From Enhydrobacter aerosaccus (lineage in GTDB: Bacteria; Pseudomonadota; Alphaproteobacteria; Reyranellales; Reyranellaceae): DNA of 64,000 nucleotides. Of this stretch, positions 1-10,133 are shown one piece after another. The position numbers and the translations under genes were made by a program. The stretch's first letter is position 1. Every line of letters starts with the position of its first letter. The stretch is from assembly GCF_900167455.1 (NCBI RefSeq), contig NZ_FUWJ01000005.1:1-64000 (forward strand), in the 5' to 3' direction. The notes below the pieces were generated by a model that saw only the letters and a program-made list of their open reading frames with translations, searched no databases and was not told where the DNA came from.

Positions 1-1190
<1,190 letters not shown>

Positions 1191-1260
1191 GGTGCCACGA
1201 CCCTCGTGATTCTTTCAGTCTTCGACAATCCGGCCTCGAAAAGTGGCCAGCCTAAAAAAC

Positions 1261-1334
<74 letters not shown>

Positions 1335-1370
1335 AACTTCGAAACAGGGCTATCGCACACTGGAGTCCGT

Positions 1371-1457
1371 TGGTGGAGGGGGAAGGATTCGAACCTTCGT
1401 AGACGCGAAGTCGGCAGATTTACAGTCTGCTGCCATTGACCGCTCGGCCACCCCTCC
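1371..1457 (-). tRNA. tRNA-Tyr (anticodon GTA)
   Basis: The complementary strand folds as an 87-base class II tRNA: acceptor GGAGGGG, anticodon loop around CTGTAAA with anticodon GTA, a long variable arm and a T arm with GGTTCGAATCC. The 3' CCA is encoded. The long variable arm plus GTA identifies bacterial tRNA-Tyr. It is the first gene of the leftward tRNA-Tyr/tRNA-Gly/tuf unit. Confidence 0.97.
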
Positions 1458-1604
1458 GAACCTGCGGCACGCAGCGCGAGATAAGCCTGTTCGGCCCGCC
1501 GTAACGGGCGGGCGTTGCTCGCAAATCCAATGAGTTACGTCAAGGGCCAATTCCTTCTTCTCGCTCCATTTGCCCCGTTTTCTCTGTCGCCATAAAAGTC
1601 GCCT
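1458..1604. promoter_or_regulatory. Divergent leader region between tRNA-Tyr/tuf and rlmB
   Basis: This 147-bp gap must hold the promoter of the leftward tRNA/tuf unit and probably that of rlmB. On the minus strand a TTGACG hexamer (complement of 1538-1543) resembles a -35 element, but I do not see a convincing -10 at the right spacing. An inverted repeat, GCCCGCC at 1494-1500 against GGCGGGC at 1507-1513 with a 6-base loop, lies just upstream of the tRNA 5' end. The boundaries are seen directly; the promoter role is inferred. Confidence 0.4.
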
Positions 1605-2375
1605 ATGCGCCACCGTCCTCCGCGTCCCCCTCGGCCAGCCCGCGCTGGCCGTCAGCCAACCTGGCTCTACGGACGCCATCCTGTCCTGGCGGCTCTCGCC
1701 AATCCGGATCGCAGGGTCGAAAAAATACTGGCAACCAAGGATATAGCCGATCGCCATGCGGCTGAGTTCGGCAATCGCGTCCAAGTCGTAACACGGGAGG
1801 AACTGGCGCAGCGGCTGCCGCCGGGCGCCGTGCACCAGGGCATGGCGGCGCTTGTCGCCCCGCTGGAAGAAGCTGCACTCGAGGATATCCTGGCGCGCTG
1901 CGGGGAGGACGCGCTCGTCCTCGTCCTCGACCAGGTGACCGATCCCCACAATGTCGGAGCCGTCCTACGATCAGCGGCTGCCTTCGGCGTCGCCGGTCTG
2001 GTCGTCACTGAAAGAAACGCCCCCGCCGACACCGGCGTATTGGCAAAGTCGGCCTCGGGCGCCCTCGAACTGGTGCCACTCGTGCGCGCCGTCAATCTGG
2101 CCCGCACGCTCGACCAGCTCAAGGAGGCAGGCTTCTGGCTATACGGCCTCGACGAGCGCGGCGACACGCCGATTGGAACGGTCGACCTCCGCGGACGGGT
2201 CGGCATCGTCCTCGGCGCCGAGGGCGAAGGATTACGGCGCCTCACTGCTGAGAAGTGCGACCGGCTGGTGACGATCCCGACCACGGCTGCCCTTGCGGCC
2301 CTCAATGTCTCCAATGCTGCAGCGGTGGCGGCCTATGAATGGGCCTGTCGACGTCAAGGGCTCCATCGCCCATGA
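1605..2375 (+). CDS. rlmB: TrmH/SpoU-family 23S rRNA (guanosine-2'-O)-methyltransferase
   Basis: This 256-residue protein is a SPOUT 2'-O-methyltransferase of the RlmB type, which uses SAM to methylate the ribose of G2251 (E. coli numbering) in the 23S rRNA P loop. After a Pro/Arg-rich N-terminus the substrate-binding domain starts with LYGRHPVLAAL (residues 21-31). SPOUT motif 1 is NVGAVLR at 116-122, motif 2 is GIVLGAEGEGL at 200-210, and motif 3 is around LNVSNAAAV at 233-241, together forming the trefoil knot. The length is normal for RlmB. It sits between tRNA genes and diverges from the tRNA-tuf unit. TrmH-type tRNA Gm18 methylase is a less likely alternative, because the N-terminal domain is RlmB-like. 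Confidence 0.9.
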   Translation: MRHRPPRPPRPARAGRQPTWLYGRHPVLAALANPDRRVEKILATKDIADRHAAEFGNRVQVVTREELAQRLPPGAVHQGMAALVAPLEEAALEDILARCGEDALVLVLDQVTDPHNVGAVLRSAAAFGVAGLVVTERNAPADTGVLAKSASGALELVPLVRAVNLARTLDQLKEAGFWLYGLDERGDTPIGTVDLRGRVGIVLGAEGEGLRRLTAEKCDRLVTIPTTAALAALNVSNAAAVAAYEWACRRQGLHRP

Positions 2376-2412
2376 CTTCGCGTGTGAACGCTGGTAGGAG
2401 GAGGCGCGGAAC

Positions 2413-2487
2413 GCCGGGTTAGCACAGCGGTAGTGCAGCGGTTTTGTAAACCGAAGGTCGGGGGTTCAAATCCCTCACCCGGCACCA
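2413..2487 (+). tRNA. tRNA-Thr (anticodon TGT)
   Basis: This 75-base plus-strand cloverleaf starts GCCGGGTTAGC, has anticodon loop TTTGTAA with anticodon TGT, a T arm with GGTTCAAATCC and an encoded 3' CCA at 2485-2487. The last 13 bases overlap the stop-codon end of the opposite-strand glycosyltransferase gene. In E. coli a tRNA-Thr(UGU) heads the tRNA-tufB operon; here the isoacceptor is nearby but on the other strand beyond rlmB. Confidence 0.97.
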
Positions 2488-3272
2488 GCCTTTTTGGCAG
2501 GCGCTCGGGACAACCGGCGATCGAGCAGTTCCAACGCCAGCAGGACCTCGGCAAAAAGTCGCTGGAAGGCATAGAACCAACCGGCAATGCCGTCGAGTAT
2601 CGCGCCCTTGGCGATCAGCACGTAGAAAAAGACGAGAATGGGCGCGGGCCATCCCATCCTTCGGATTTTTTCGACCATGGTCAGCCGGTCGCTTGGCGAT
2701 TCGATCAGATGAACCGCCTCCCGCTGCGCATACTTCAGTTGTGACCCCAACCATCGCGTCAAGGGCTTGCGGTCGTCGTGATAGATCGGCGCCCTGAGGT
2801 CGGATACCTCGCCGGAAATCCTCACCCGGTGGCCGTGGCCCTCGTTCTCGTAATGTCCGCGGCTCACGCGATAGAGCACCACGCGCGGCGGATAGAGCGA
2901 TCCCCGCAAGGATCGACCATAGATGCGGTAGGTGAATCGGGCGCGAAAGCCACCATGGGCGTCTGATGGCCACAGGGTCTGGAGCTCCGCAACCAGTGGC
3001 TCGCTGAGCTCGTAGTCGGCGTCGAGCGACAGGACCCATTCGCTGGTGATCTTCGATAAGCCGAAATTGCACTGCTCGGCGAAGCTGTCGAACGGTCGGT
3101 AGTAGACTTCGATTCGCGAATCCTTCTTGAGGATATCCAGCGTTCCGTCCGTACTGCCGCTGTCGACCACGACGATACGGTGCGCCCACCCGAGCGGCGC
3201 CAGGGTGCGCTCGATGTTCTCGATCTCATTGTAGGTGATGAGAAGCGGCGTGACGTTGTCGATGAATTCCAT
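2475..3272 (-). CDS. Family 2 glycosyltransferase, membrane-anchored
   Basis: The 265-residue product has a GT-A fold typical of GT2 enzymes that add sugars to lipid-linked or LPS-core glycans at the inner membrane. Seen in the sequence: N-terminal LLITYNEIENI (10-20), nucleotide-binding DSGSTDG (37-43) and the metal-binding LDAD (83-86). A hydrophobic stretch around residues 207-250 probably anchors it. The closest families I recognise are the WaaE/KdtX-like LPS core glucosyltransferases. The start was taken at MEFIDNVTPL because the frame upstream of it lies inside galE and the conserved domain begins right after. It follows galE by 8 bp, suggesting the same transcript; the sugar donor cannot be read from sequence. 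Confidence 0.85.
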   Translation of the reverse strand: MEFIDNVTPLLITYNEIENIERTLAPLGWAHRIVVVDSGSTDGTLDILKKDSRIEVYYRPFDSFAEQCNFGLSKITSEWVLSLDADYELSEPLVAELQTLWPSDAHGGFRARFTYRIYGRSLRGSLYPPRVVLYRVSRGHYENEGHGHRVRISGEVSDLRAPIYHDDRKPLTRWLGSQLKYAQREAVHLIESPSDRLTMVEKIRRMGWPAPILVFFYVLIAKGAILDGIAGWFYAFQRLFAEVLLALELLDRRLSRAPAKKAGAG

Positions 3273-3280
3273 GCCTGATC

Positions 3281-4276
3281 TTAGCCGGCTTTCGCCTCGA
3301 TTCTGCGCTCTCGATAATCGCTCATCCAGCGCCACGCCGTCTCGATCACGTTGTCGAGGCCGGATTGCGTCGGCGTCCATTGCAAGGCTGTCCTGGCGAG
3401 CGAGGCATCAGCAACCAGAACGGGGGGATCACCTGGCCGGCGACCTTCGGCGACGGCTTTGATCGGCCGTCCGGTGATCTCTCGCGCCCGTTCGATGACC
3501 TGGTTGATGCTGGCCCCTTGACCAGTGCCAAGGTTGTAGGCGCCAAACTGGCCCTTCTGGCAGACGGACAACGCCGCGACGTGAGCTGCCGCCAGATCCG
3601 CGACATGCACGTAGTCTCGAACGCAAGTGCCATCTTGCGTCTCATAGTCGGTGCCGAAGATGGAAATGTGGGACCGAACACCGGATGCCGCCTGCAGGAC
3701 AAGCGGGATGAGATGGGTTTCGGGATCGTGCTCCTCTCCCAGGTCGCCGTCTGCATCGGCTCCAGCGGCATTGAAATAGCGCAAGGCAATTGCAGCCAGA
3801 CCATGCGCGGCACAGGCGTCCCTCAGGATTTCCTCTCCCATACGCTTGGAGCGGCCATAGGGATTGATCGGATCCTGTCGGGTGCTCTCGACAATCGGAA
3901 GATGAGCCGGCACGCCATAGGTTGCGCAGCTGCTCGAGAAGACCATGGTGCCGATATCGTGCGCCCGCATCGTCTCCAGGAGCGTGATCATGCCCCCTAC
4001 ATTGCTACGGTAGTATTTCGTAGGCTCTGTATTCGACTCACCGACATAGGCTAAGGCGGCAAAGTTGATCACGGCTTCCGGGCGATGCTTGCGGATGGCG
4101 GCTGACAAGCCGGCTCCATCGTTGATATCGCCATGCTCGAGCGGCCCCCATCTCACCGCCCAGTCGTGACCGGTATGAAAACTGTCATAGACGATCGGCG
4201 TATGTCCGGCCTCGGCAAGTGCCTTGCATGTGTGCGATCCGATATACCCAGCACCACCGGCGACCAACACGCGCAT
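3281..4276 (-). CDS. galE: UDP-glucose 4-epimerase
   Basis: GalE interconverts UDP-glucose and UDP-galactose using tightly bound NAD. The 331-residue extended SDR has the Rossmann motif GGAGYIGS (7-14), the SSSC serine region (114-117) and the catalytic YGRSK (Y140, K144). Length and motifs fit GalE closely. I chose the internal ATG (MRVLVAGGAG) because GGAG lies 6 bases upstream of it, while the ATG 15 bases further upstream has poorer spacing. It lies 38 bp after the molybdenum hydroxylase large subunit and 8 bp before the glycosyltransferase, so it probably supplies UDP-galactose or a related sugar for surface glycan synthesis. Confidence 0.92.
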   Translation of the reverse strand: MRVLVAGGAGYIGSHTCKALAEAGHTPIVYDSFHTGHDWAVRWGPLEHGDINDGAGLSAAIRKHRPEAVINFAALAYVGESNTEPTKYYRSNVGGMITLLETMRAHDIGTMVFSSSCATYGVPAHLPIVESTRQDPINPYGRSKRMGEEILRDACAAHGLAAIALRYFNAAGADADGDLGEEHDPETHLIPLVLQAASGVRSHISIFGTDYETQDGTCVRDYVHVADLAAAHVAALSVCQKGQFGAYNLGTGQGASINQVIERAREITGRPIKAVAEGRRPGDPPVLVADASLARTALQWTPTQSGLDNVIETAWRWMSDYRERRIEAKAG

Positions 4277-4314
4277 ATATGACTCCGACATTTCCTGGAA
4301 TTTTACGCCATCTG

Positions 4315-6555
4315 CTACGCCAGCCGCAGCGGTAGGTTCCGCAGTCTCTTTCCGGTCGCAGCGAATATCGCATTTGCCACGGCCGGAGCGATAGGCGGCA
4401 TACCGGGCTCACCAACGCCACCGGGCTCGGCGGCACCGCTGTCGACAATGTGCACTGCCATGACGGGCGAATCGGCCAGGCGCACGACTTCGTAATCCGG
4501 AAAGTTCGCTTGCTCGACTGCACCGTCCGACAGCGTGATCTCGCCATGGAGAGCCGCCGAAAGACCGAAAATGATGCCGCTTTCCATTTGCATGCGCACG
4601 ATCTGCGGATTGACCACCAGACCACAGTCCACGGCGCAGGTGACGCGCTCGACGCGGAGCGACTGGCCCACGACCGCAACCTCCGCGACCTGCGCAACGA
4701 TCGATCCAAAGGAGGCCCGCAGCGCGATGCCGCGACCGCTGCCGGCCGGCAAGGGTGTTCCCCATTTCGCTTCGCGTGCCACGGTTTCCAGCACCTTGAG
4801 GTGGCGTGGCTTGCCAGCGAGCAGCTCTCGGCGGAAAGCCAAAGGATCCTTCTTCAGGGCGTGCGCCACCTCGTCGATGAAACTCTCATCGAAAAAAGTG
4901 CTGTGGGAATGCCCGACCGACCGCCAAAAGCCGACGGGCACGGGGCCCTGCGTGACCACGGCTTCCAGCCGATAGAAGGGAAAATCATACGGCGGATTCT
5001 CTACAGCGTTGCCCTCCGGTTGATCCGACGCCGGCAGACCAAAGGCGCGGGTCGTGAAAGCGTCGCTCGACGATTGGCCAACCTGCCGTTTCGTCACCGC
5101 AGTGAGGCGCGGTGCAGGTCCCGACATGTCGAACTCCGCTCGCCAGCGCGCGAGCGCCATCGGCCGGTAGTAATCGTGGCGGATATCTTCCTCGCGAGAC
5201 CACAGAACCTGTACCGGTCGTCCTGGCACCGCGAGGGCACATACGACGGCCTGGCGAACCAGGTCGGTCTCGAACCGCCGGCCAAATCCACCCCCGAGAA
5301 AGGTCGTGTGGACCGTGACATCGGAGGTGGAGACACCGGCCATTTGCGCGGCCGCCTTCCGGACGAGTGTCGGGGCCTGATTGGGCATCCAGATTTCGAT
5401 TCTCTGTCCGTCGGCGCGCGCCGTGCAGTTTGCCGGCTCCATCGCTGCGTGTGCCAGGTAGGGCGCACGATAGACGGCGTCGAGCGCCTGGCTCTGCATT
5501 GGTTTGGCTTCGATCCCGAGGGTTCGCCTCAGCGCGACAGATCCTGTTTCCAGGAGGCCTTGGTACTCCGCCCAGAGCGCTTTGCTGTCGAGCGTCGGGG
5601 CCGGCCCAGATTGCCATTTTATGGCGATGCCCTCGTCCAGGAATTTATTCGCCCGCCACCAGCTCGTGCCGATCGCAGCGATGCCACCCGGAACGATGAC
5701 GATCTTTTCGATGCCTTTCGGCAGCGCTCCTTTGACATCGAAGGCAATGGCGGCGCCCCCGAAAGTCGGTGCATTGCGGATCGCTGCGTAGAGTTGTCCC
5801 GGTTGGCGAACGTCGATACCGAATGTCGCCGCGCCCTGAACTTTGTCCAGTACATCGATGCGCGGCAATGGCTTGCCGAGAAGGCGGAAATCCGCGGGGT
5901 TCTTGAGGCCCGGCGCGGGCACTGGCTCCAGGTCGCCGACGAAATCCACCAGCTCGCCAAAACGGGCGACACTATCGCCGTCGCGCCGCCGGACCTCTCC
6001 TTCCGACACAGTCAATTCGTCGACGGCGATCGCCGCTTTCCGGCTTGCAGCGCGCAAAAGAAGGGCGCGTGCCACCGCCCCCGCCAGGCGCATCGGAACG
6101 AACGCGTCCCGCACGGAGGTCGAACCGCCCGTCATCGATATTCCGAGGATACCCGCGACCTTGTCCGTGGCCCAATGCGCCCCATCGACCAGTGCGCCGT
6201 GTTGCTCCGGCGAGAATGGCAGCGCATCGAGCAGGACGGTGACATTGCGATAGACGGGATCGTCCGGCGGGTCCTCGACGCGCATCTGCGTCCAGCGGGC
6301 ATCCATCTCTTCGGCGACCAGCATGGCCAACGCGGTCTGAACGCCCTGCCCCATTTCCGACCGTGGCACGGCAACGACGACCGAATCGTCTCTGCCGATC
6401 TTGACCCAACCGTTCAGACCAGCCTGGCCCGGCTTGATATTGAACAGACCGCGATGCCCGAGCCGGTCCTGCTCCTGAGCGAACCACCAGCCTGCGCCGA
6501 CAAAGCCAGCACCGACGATCCCGCCGATGATCGCCTTGCGCCGGCTGAGTTTCAC
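4315..6555 (-). CDS. Molybdenum hydroxylase large subunit (isoquinoline 1-oxidoreductase beta / aldehyde oxidase type), Tat-exported
   Basis: This 746-residue protein is the molybdopterin-cytosine-dinucleotide-binding subunit of an IorAB-like hydroxylase, which inserts water-derived oxygen into N-heterocycles or aldehydes. The N-terminus carries a twin-arginine signal (SRRKAIIGG, then a hydrophobic segment and GWWFA), so the folded enzyme is probably periplasmic. Typical family motifs are seen: [36 protein letters not shown] and, near residue 716, GVGEPG with the active-site Glu. The start overlaps the 2Fe-2S subunit by 4 bases. No FAD subunit is nearby, as expected for IorAB-type two-subunit enzymes that pass electrons to a cytochrome. 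The substrate is unknown. Confidence 0.88.
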   Translation of the reverse strand: MKLSRRKAIIGGIVGAGFVGAGWWFAQEQDRLGHRGLFNIKPGQAGLNGWVKIGRDDSVVVAVPRSEMGQGVQTALAMLVAEEMDARWTQMRVEDPPDDPVYRNVTVLLDALPFSPEQHGALVDGAHWATDKVAGILGISMTGGSTSVRDAFVPMRLAGAVARALLLRAASRKAAIAVDELTVSEGEVRRRDGDSVARFGELVDFVGDLEPVPAPGLKNPADFRLLGKPLPRIDVLDKVQGAATFGIDVRQPGQLYAAIRNAPTFGGAAIAFDVKGALPKGIEKIVIVPGGIAAIGTSWWRANKFLDEGIAIKWQSGPAPTLDSKALWAEYQGLLETGSVALRRTLGIEAKPMQSQALDAVYRAPYLAHAAMEPANCTARADGQRIEIWMPNQAPTLVRKAAAQMAGVSTSDVTVHTTFLGGGFGRRFETDLVRQAVVCALAVPGRPVQVLWSREEDIRHDYYRPMALARWRAEFDMSGPAPRLTAVTKRQVGQSSSDAFTTRAFGLPASDQPEGNAVENPPYDFPFYRLEAVVTQGPVPVGFWRSVGHSHSTFFDESFIDEVAHALKKDPLAFRRELLAGKPRHLKVLETVAREAKWGTPLPAGSGRGIALRASFGSIVAQVAEVAVVGQSLRVERVTCAVDCGLVVNPQIVRMQMESGIIFGLSAALHGEITLSDGAVEQANFPDYEVVRLADSPVMAVHIVDSGAAEPGGVGEPGMPPIAPAVANAIFAATGKRLRNLPLRLA

Positions 6556-7013
6556 GACGCCCCTCCGATGATCGCTGCCGCCCGATGCACCGCGCGGCGG
6601 ACGGCGCTGTAGGTGCCGCAGCGGCAGATATTGGTCAGCGCCTCGTCGATATCGGCGTCGGTCGGCCGTGGCTTGTCCCTAAGCAACGCGGCAGTCGCCA
6701 TGATGAAGCCCGGCTGGCAGTAACCGCATTGGGGTACCTGCTCTTCGATCCAGGCCCGCTGCACGGCGTGCAGTCGGCCGTTGCCCAGTCCTTCGATCGT
6801 TGTCACGGCCTTGCCCGCCGCCTCGCCGACCGGGAGGGAACAGGAACGCACCGCCTGGCCGTCGACATGCACGGTGCAGGCGCCGCACGCGGCGACGCCA
6901 CAACCGAACTTGGGTCCAACGATGTTCAGGTCTTCCCGCAAGACCCAAAGCAGTGGCTTGTCCGCCGGAACGTCGACGTCATGGCGCGTGCCGTTGACGA
7001 CCAACGCAATCAT
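6552..7013 (-). CDS. 2Fe-2S small subunit of IorAB-type molybdenum hydroxylase
   Basis: The 153-residue protein carries the two [2Fe-2S] clusters that move electrons from the Mo centre. The plant-ferredoxin-type cluster uses Cys38, 43, 46 and 58 ([11 protein letters not shown]...SC) and the second uses Cys96, 99, 130 and 132 (CGYC...CRC), exactly as in IorA, CoxS and XdhC-like small subunits. It has no signal peptide, so it is presumably exported bound to the Tat-tagged large subunit. Its start overlaps the carbamoyltransferase stop (ATGA) and its stop overlaps the large-subunit start, showing translational coupling. Confidence 0.93.
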   Translation of the reverse strand: MIALVVNGTRHDVDVPADKPLLWVLREDLNIVGPKFGCGVAACGACTVHVDGQAVRSCSLPVGEAAGKAVTTIEGLGNGRLHAVQRAWIEEQVPQCGYCQPGFIMATAALLRDKPRPTDADIDEALTNICRCGTYSAVRRAVHRAAAIIGGAS

Positions 7014-8764
7014 CGCGAGATGAAGGTGTCGCCCAGAACGAGCACGTCCATCTTGGTCCGCAGGAAACAGTCGATGGCTTCCTCAGGCTTGCAGACCACC
7101 GGCTCGTTCTCGTTGAAGCTGGTGTTGAGGACGATCGGCACGCCCGAGAGCTCCCGGAACGCGGAAATCAATGCCCAATAGCGTGGATTGGCTGACCTCG
7201 TGACTGTCTGCAATCGGCCGCTCCCGTCGACATGCGTGACGGCCGGGATTTCTTTGCGCTTCTCCGACCGGATCTTGAACACCTGCATCATGAAAGGCAC
7301 GTCGTCGTCGGTCTCGAACCAGTCCTTCACCGACTCCCGCAAAATAGAGGGAGCGAAAGGCCGGAAGGACTCGCGACGTTTGATCTTGAGATTGAGGATG
7401 TCCTTCATGTCACTGCGACGCGGGTCGCCCAGGATCGAGCGATTGCCAAGCGCTCGCGGTCCCCATTCCAGGCGTCCTTGAAACCATCCAATGACCTTGC
7501 CTTCGGAAATCGCCTGCGCTGTCCGCGCACACAGTGCCGCTTCATCGTCGATCTGCTCGATCGTGCAATGTTCGGCGTCGAAGTCGGACTGGCGGGCCGC
7601 GATCGCGCCGGCGATCTGGGCGGGCGTCGCCGACGGCCCCCAATAGGCGTGATCCATCACGAAATGGCGGCGTGCCTTGTCGCCCTCGACCTTGTGCCAG
7701 GTTGCGAAGGCCGCGCCGATCGATCCCCCGGCATCGCCGCCCGCCGATTGGATGTAGACTTTCTTGAACGGCGATTGTTCGAAGATCTTGCCGTTGGCCA
7801 CGGAATTGTAGGCGCAACCGCCTGCCAGCACCACGGCGTCCGTCCCGTAGCGCTTGTGCACGGCACCCAGCAGATTGAAAAAGGCCTTCTCGTAGGTCGC
7901 CTGGGCGGAGCGGGCGATGTCGCGGTGACGGTCCTCGAGCGGCGCCGATGGATCGCGGGCTGGCCCGAGCAATCCGGTTATGCGCTCATTCCAAAGCTGT
8001 CCGCCTGATGGGATGCCGTCCTTCACCTCGTAGTTCGCCCCCTGGCCCGAAGCGTGGCGGAAATAGCGGAGATTGAGTTCGAAAGTGCCGTCGTTTTTCA
8101 GGTAAATCAGATCGCCCATCTGGTCGACAAAATGCGGCTCGCCATAGGGAGCAAGGCCCATCACCTTGTATTCGTCACCGTAATGCGGGAAGCCGATGAA
8201 CTGGGTCATGGCCTCGTAGAACACGCCCAGCGAATGGGGAAAGTACACACCCCCGTCGACGGCTAGCCTGCTGTCCTCGCCCAAGCCCCAGGCGGCGGAC
8301 GAGAAATCGCCGAATCCGTCTACCGACACCGCTACGGCTCGAGGAAATGGCGACACCAGAAACGCGGACGCCAAGTGGCAAAGATGATGCTCCACGGCGT
8401 GGACGGTGCCGCGGAATTCCTGCTCAGGCAGATGATCGCGCAGGTTGCCGGCAATGTCGGTACGTTCGCGGCGCGCCTGAAGGCGCTTCAGCACATAGCT
8501 GGGGCTTATGCCGGACGTGAGAATGAAAGCGAGCTTGCGCCAGCGGTGCGCGCGGTTGTCGGTATTGACCGCCACATGCGCCACGTCCGCCAAGGATATC
8601 CCGGCCTCGGCCAGGCAATAGCGGATCGACTCGCTCGGAAATCCGCCCCAGTGCTTGATGCGTCGAAACCGCTCTTCCTCGACGGCGGCAACCAGCTCCC
8701 CATCCTTGACCAGGCAGGCCGCAGCATCGGCGTGGTAGGCGTTCAGTCCGAGAATGTAGGTCAT
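7010..8764 (-). CDS. NodU/CmcH/TobZ-family O-carbamoyltransferase
   Basis: This 584-residue protein belongs to the family that moves a carbamoyl group from carbamoyl phosphate, via carbamoyl-adenylate, to a hydroxyl on a sugar, antibiotic or Nod factor. The Kae1-like N-terminal domain opens with [15 protein letters not shown], has the metal-binding EHHLCH motif (125-130) and DGFGD (149-153). The C-terminal domain has [18 protein letters not shown] starting near residue 432 and LNTSFN near 546. I started at MTYILG, with GGGAG upstream, rather than at an earlier in-frame codon. It is the first gene of the leftward set ending in galE and GT2, so it may decorate a surface polysaccharide. Confidence 0.9.
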   Translation of the reverse strand: MTYILGLNAYHADAAACLVKDGELVAAVEEERFRRIKHWGGFPSESIRYCLAEAGISLADVAHVAVNTDNRAHRWRKLAFILTSGISPSYVLKRLQARRERTDIAGNLRDHLPEQEFRGTVHAVEHHLCHLASAFLVSPFPRAVAVSVDGFGDFSSAAWGLGEDSRLAVDGGVYFPHSLGVFYEAMTQFIGFPHYGDEYKVMGLAPYGEPHFVDQMGDLIYLKNDGTFELNLRYFRHASGQGANYEVKDGIPSGGQLWNERITGLLGPARDPSAPLEDRHRDIARSAQATYEKAFFNLLGAVHKRYGTDAVVLAGGCAYNSVANGKIFEQSPFKKVYIQSAGGDAGGSIGAAFATWHKVEGDKARRHFVMDHAYWGPSATPAQIAGAIAARQSDFDAEHCTIEQIDDEAALCARTAQAISEGKVIGWFQGRLEWGPRALGNRSILGDPRRSDMKDILNLKIKRRESFRPFAPSILRESVKDWFETDDDVPFMMQVFKIRSEKRKEIPAVTHVDGSGRLQTVTRSANPRYWALISAFRELSGVPIVLNTSFNENEPVVCKPEEAIDCFLRTKMDVLVLGDTFISR

Positions 8765-9065
8765 CCCGGCTGAGTTATCTCCCGCCGTGAAAATAACGCA
8801 AGTGCGGCGCCGCGGCGGAGCCAATAAAGATCGACTCTAAGCCTCGAAGATCACTGCAATTTTTTGCGCCAACTCTGTGACCATGACAGGCACCGGGCTC
8901 CTTCGGAACGTCGGACAGCTTGACGGCCGCGCTTTGCGCGCGCAAACGGACACTCCGCGCAGAGGTTCCGGTCGTCCGGGACCCCGCGACGGCTGGCGAC
9001 TTGGTCGCAAGTCTTTGAAAATTCAGGCAATTTGCCCCTCACGCGTCGATCGAAAGGCTTTGTCT
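8765..9065. promoter_or_regulatory. Divergent intergenic region (301 bp)
   Basis: No convincing gene is present; in-frame extensions of the flanking frames lack family similarity. It separates the leftward carbamoyltransferase operon from the rightward epimerase, so promoters for both are expected. The carbamoyltransferase has a GGGAG ribosome-binding site just upstream of its ATG, and the epimerase has AAGG 8 bases before its ATG at 9066. I could not assign -35/-10 pairs with confidence. Confidence 0.4.
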
Positions 9066-10088
9066 ATGTCCAAGGATGATCTTGTGGTCGTCACCGGCGC
9101 CGGTGGATTCATCGGTGGCCATCTGGTTCGGGTGCTCCAGCAACGCGGCCACACCAAGATCCGCGCAGTCGATGTGAAGCCGCTCAACGAGTGGTATCAA
9201 AAGACCCCGGGCGTTGAGAACCAAGTCGGCGATCTGGCCCTGCTCGAGCCGTGCCGGGCCGCGGCCAAGGGCGCCCGCATGGTCTACAACCTGGCCGCCG
9301 ATATGGGCGGCATGGGCTTCATCGAAACCCACAAGGCGGAGTGCATGCTGTCGGTGCTGGTCAGCACGCACATGCTGGTCGCCGCCAAGGAAGCCGGTGT
9401 CGAGCGGTTCTTCTATTCGTCCTCCGCGTGTGTCTACAACGGCGACAAGCAGACCGACGCCAACGTCACTGCCCTCAAGGAAGAGGATGCCTATCCCGCG
9501 CTGCCGGAGGATGGTTACGGCTGGGAGAAGCTCTTCAGCGAGCGCATGGCCCGTCATTTCCGCGAGGATTACGGCATCGCCACCCGCGTCGCCCGCTATC
9601 ACAACGTCTATGGGCCGGAAGGCACCTATGACGGCGGTCGCGAGAAGGCCCCGGCCGCGATCTGCCGCAAGGTCATCCAGGCCAAGCTTTCCGGCAAGCA
9701 CGAGATCGAGATCTGGGGTGACGGCGAACAGACCCGCTCCTTCATGTATATCGATGACTGCACCGAGGGCACGATCAAGCTGGCCCAGAGCGACATCATC
9801 GAGCCGCTGAACATCGGCAGCGACGAGCTGGTCAGCATCAATCGCTTGGTCGATATCGTCGAGAACATCGCCGGCGTGAAGCTCAAGCGGCACTACAATC
9901 TCAACGCGCCCAAGGGCGTGCGCGGCCGCAACAGTGACAACACGCTGATCAAGAAGCTGATGCACTGGGCACCGTCGATCCGCCTCGAGGATGGCATGGC
10001 CAAGACCTACAAGTGGATCTACGACGAAATCGCCTCCGGCAAGGCCTCGGTGGTGAATGCTCTGCCGCGGGCCGTTGCCGCTCAGTAA
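9066..10088 (+). CDS. NAD-dependent epimerase resembling GDP-mannose 3,5-epimerase
   Basis: This 340-residue extended SDR acts on a nucleotide sugar. Seen: GAGGFIG (11-17), the unusual MGGMGFI (80-86), SSSACVY (118-124) with Cys122 following the catalytic serine, and YGWEK (Y151/K155). The MGGMGFI and SSAC.Y motifs are those I know from plant GDP-mannose 3,5-epimerase, whose cysteine takes part in epimerisation. Bacterial homologues act on GDP-mannose or on related sugars such as heptoses. The start at 9066 has an AAGG site 8 bases upstream; the conserved domain begins at once. It converges on the UXS-like gene, fitting a nucleotide-sugar role. Confidence 0.8.
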   Translation: MSKDDLVVVTGAGGFIGGHLVRVLQQRGHTKIRAVDVKPLNEWYQKTPGVENQVGDLALLEPCRAAAKGARMVYNLAADMGGMGFIETHKAECMLSVLVSTHMLVAAKEAGVERFFYSSSACVYNGDKQTDANVTALKEEDAYPALPEDGYGWEKLFSERMARHFREDYGIATRVARYHNVYGPEGTYDGGREKAPAAICRKVIQAKLSGKHEIEIWGDGEQTRSFMYIDDCTEGTIKLAQSDIIEPLNIGSDELVSINRLVDIVENIAGVKLKRHYNLNAPKGVRGRNSDNTLIKKLMHWAPSIRLEDGMAKTYKWIYDEIASGKASVVNALPRAVAAQ

Positions 10089-10102
10089 CGGCCAGATAAA
10101 GA

Positions 10103-10126
10103 GCGGGCCTGTCGGTGCAGGCCCGC
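10103..10126. terminator. Hairpin between convergent sugar genes
   Basis: A perfect 9-bp stem, GCGGGCCTG (10103-10111) with CAGGCCCGC (10118-10126) around a 6-base loop, lies between the stops of two converging genes. There is no T-tract on either side, so it is terminator-like rather than a canonical intrinsic terminator. Confidence 0.5.
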
Positions 10127-10133
10127 AGCAGCC

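Noticed and set aside
4450-6612. Plus-strand open frame of 720 codons opposite the Mo-hydroxylase genes
   Set aside because: Composition is Arg/His/Asp-rich without recognisable domains, and the minus strand has the well-supported Mo-hydroxylase.
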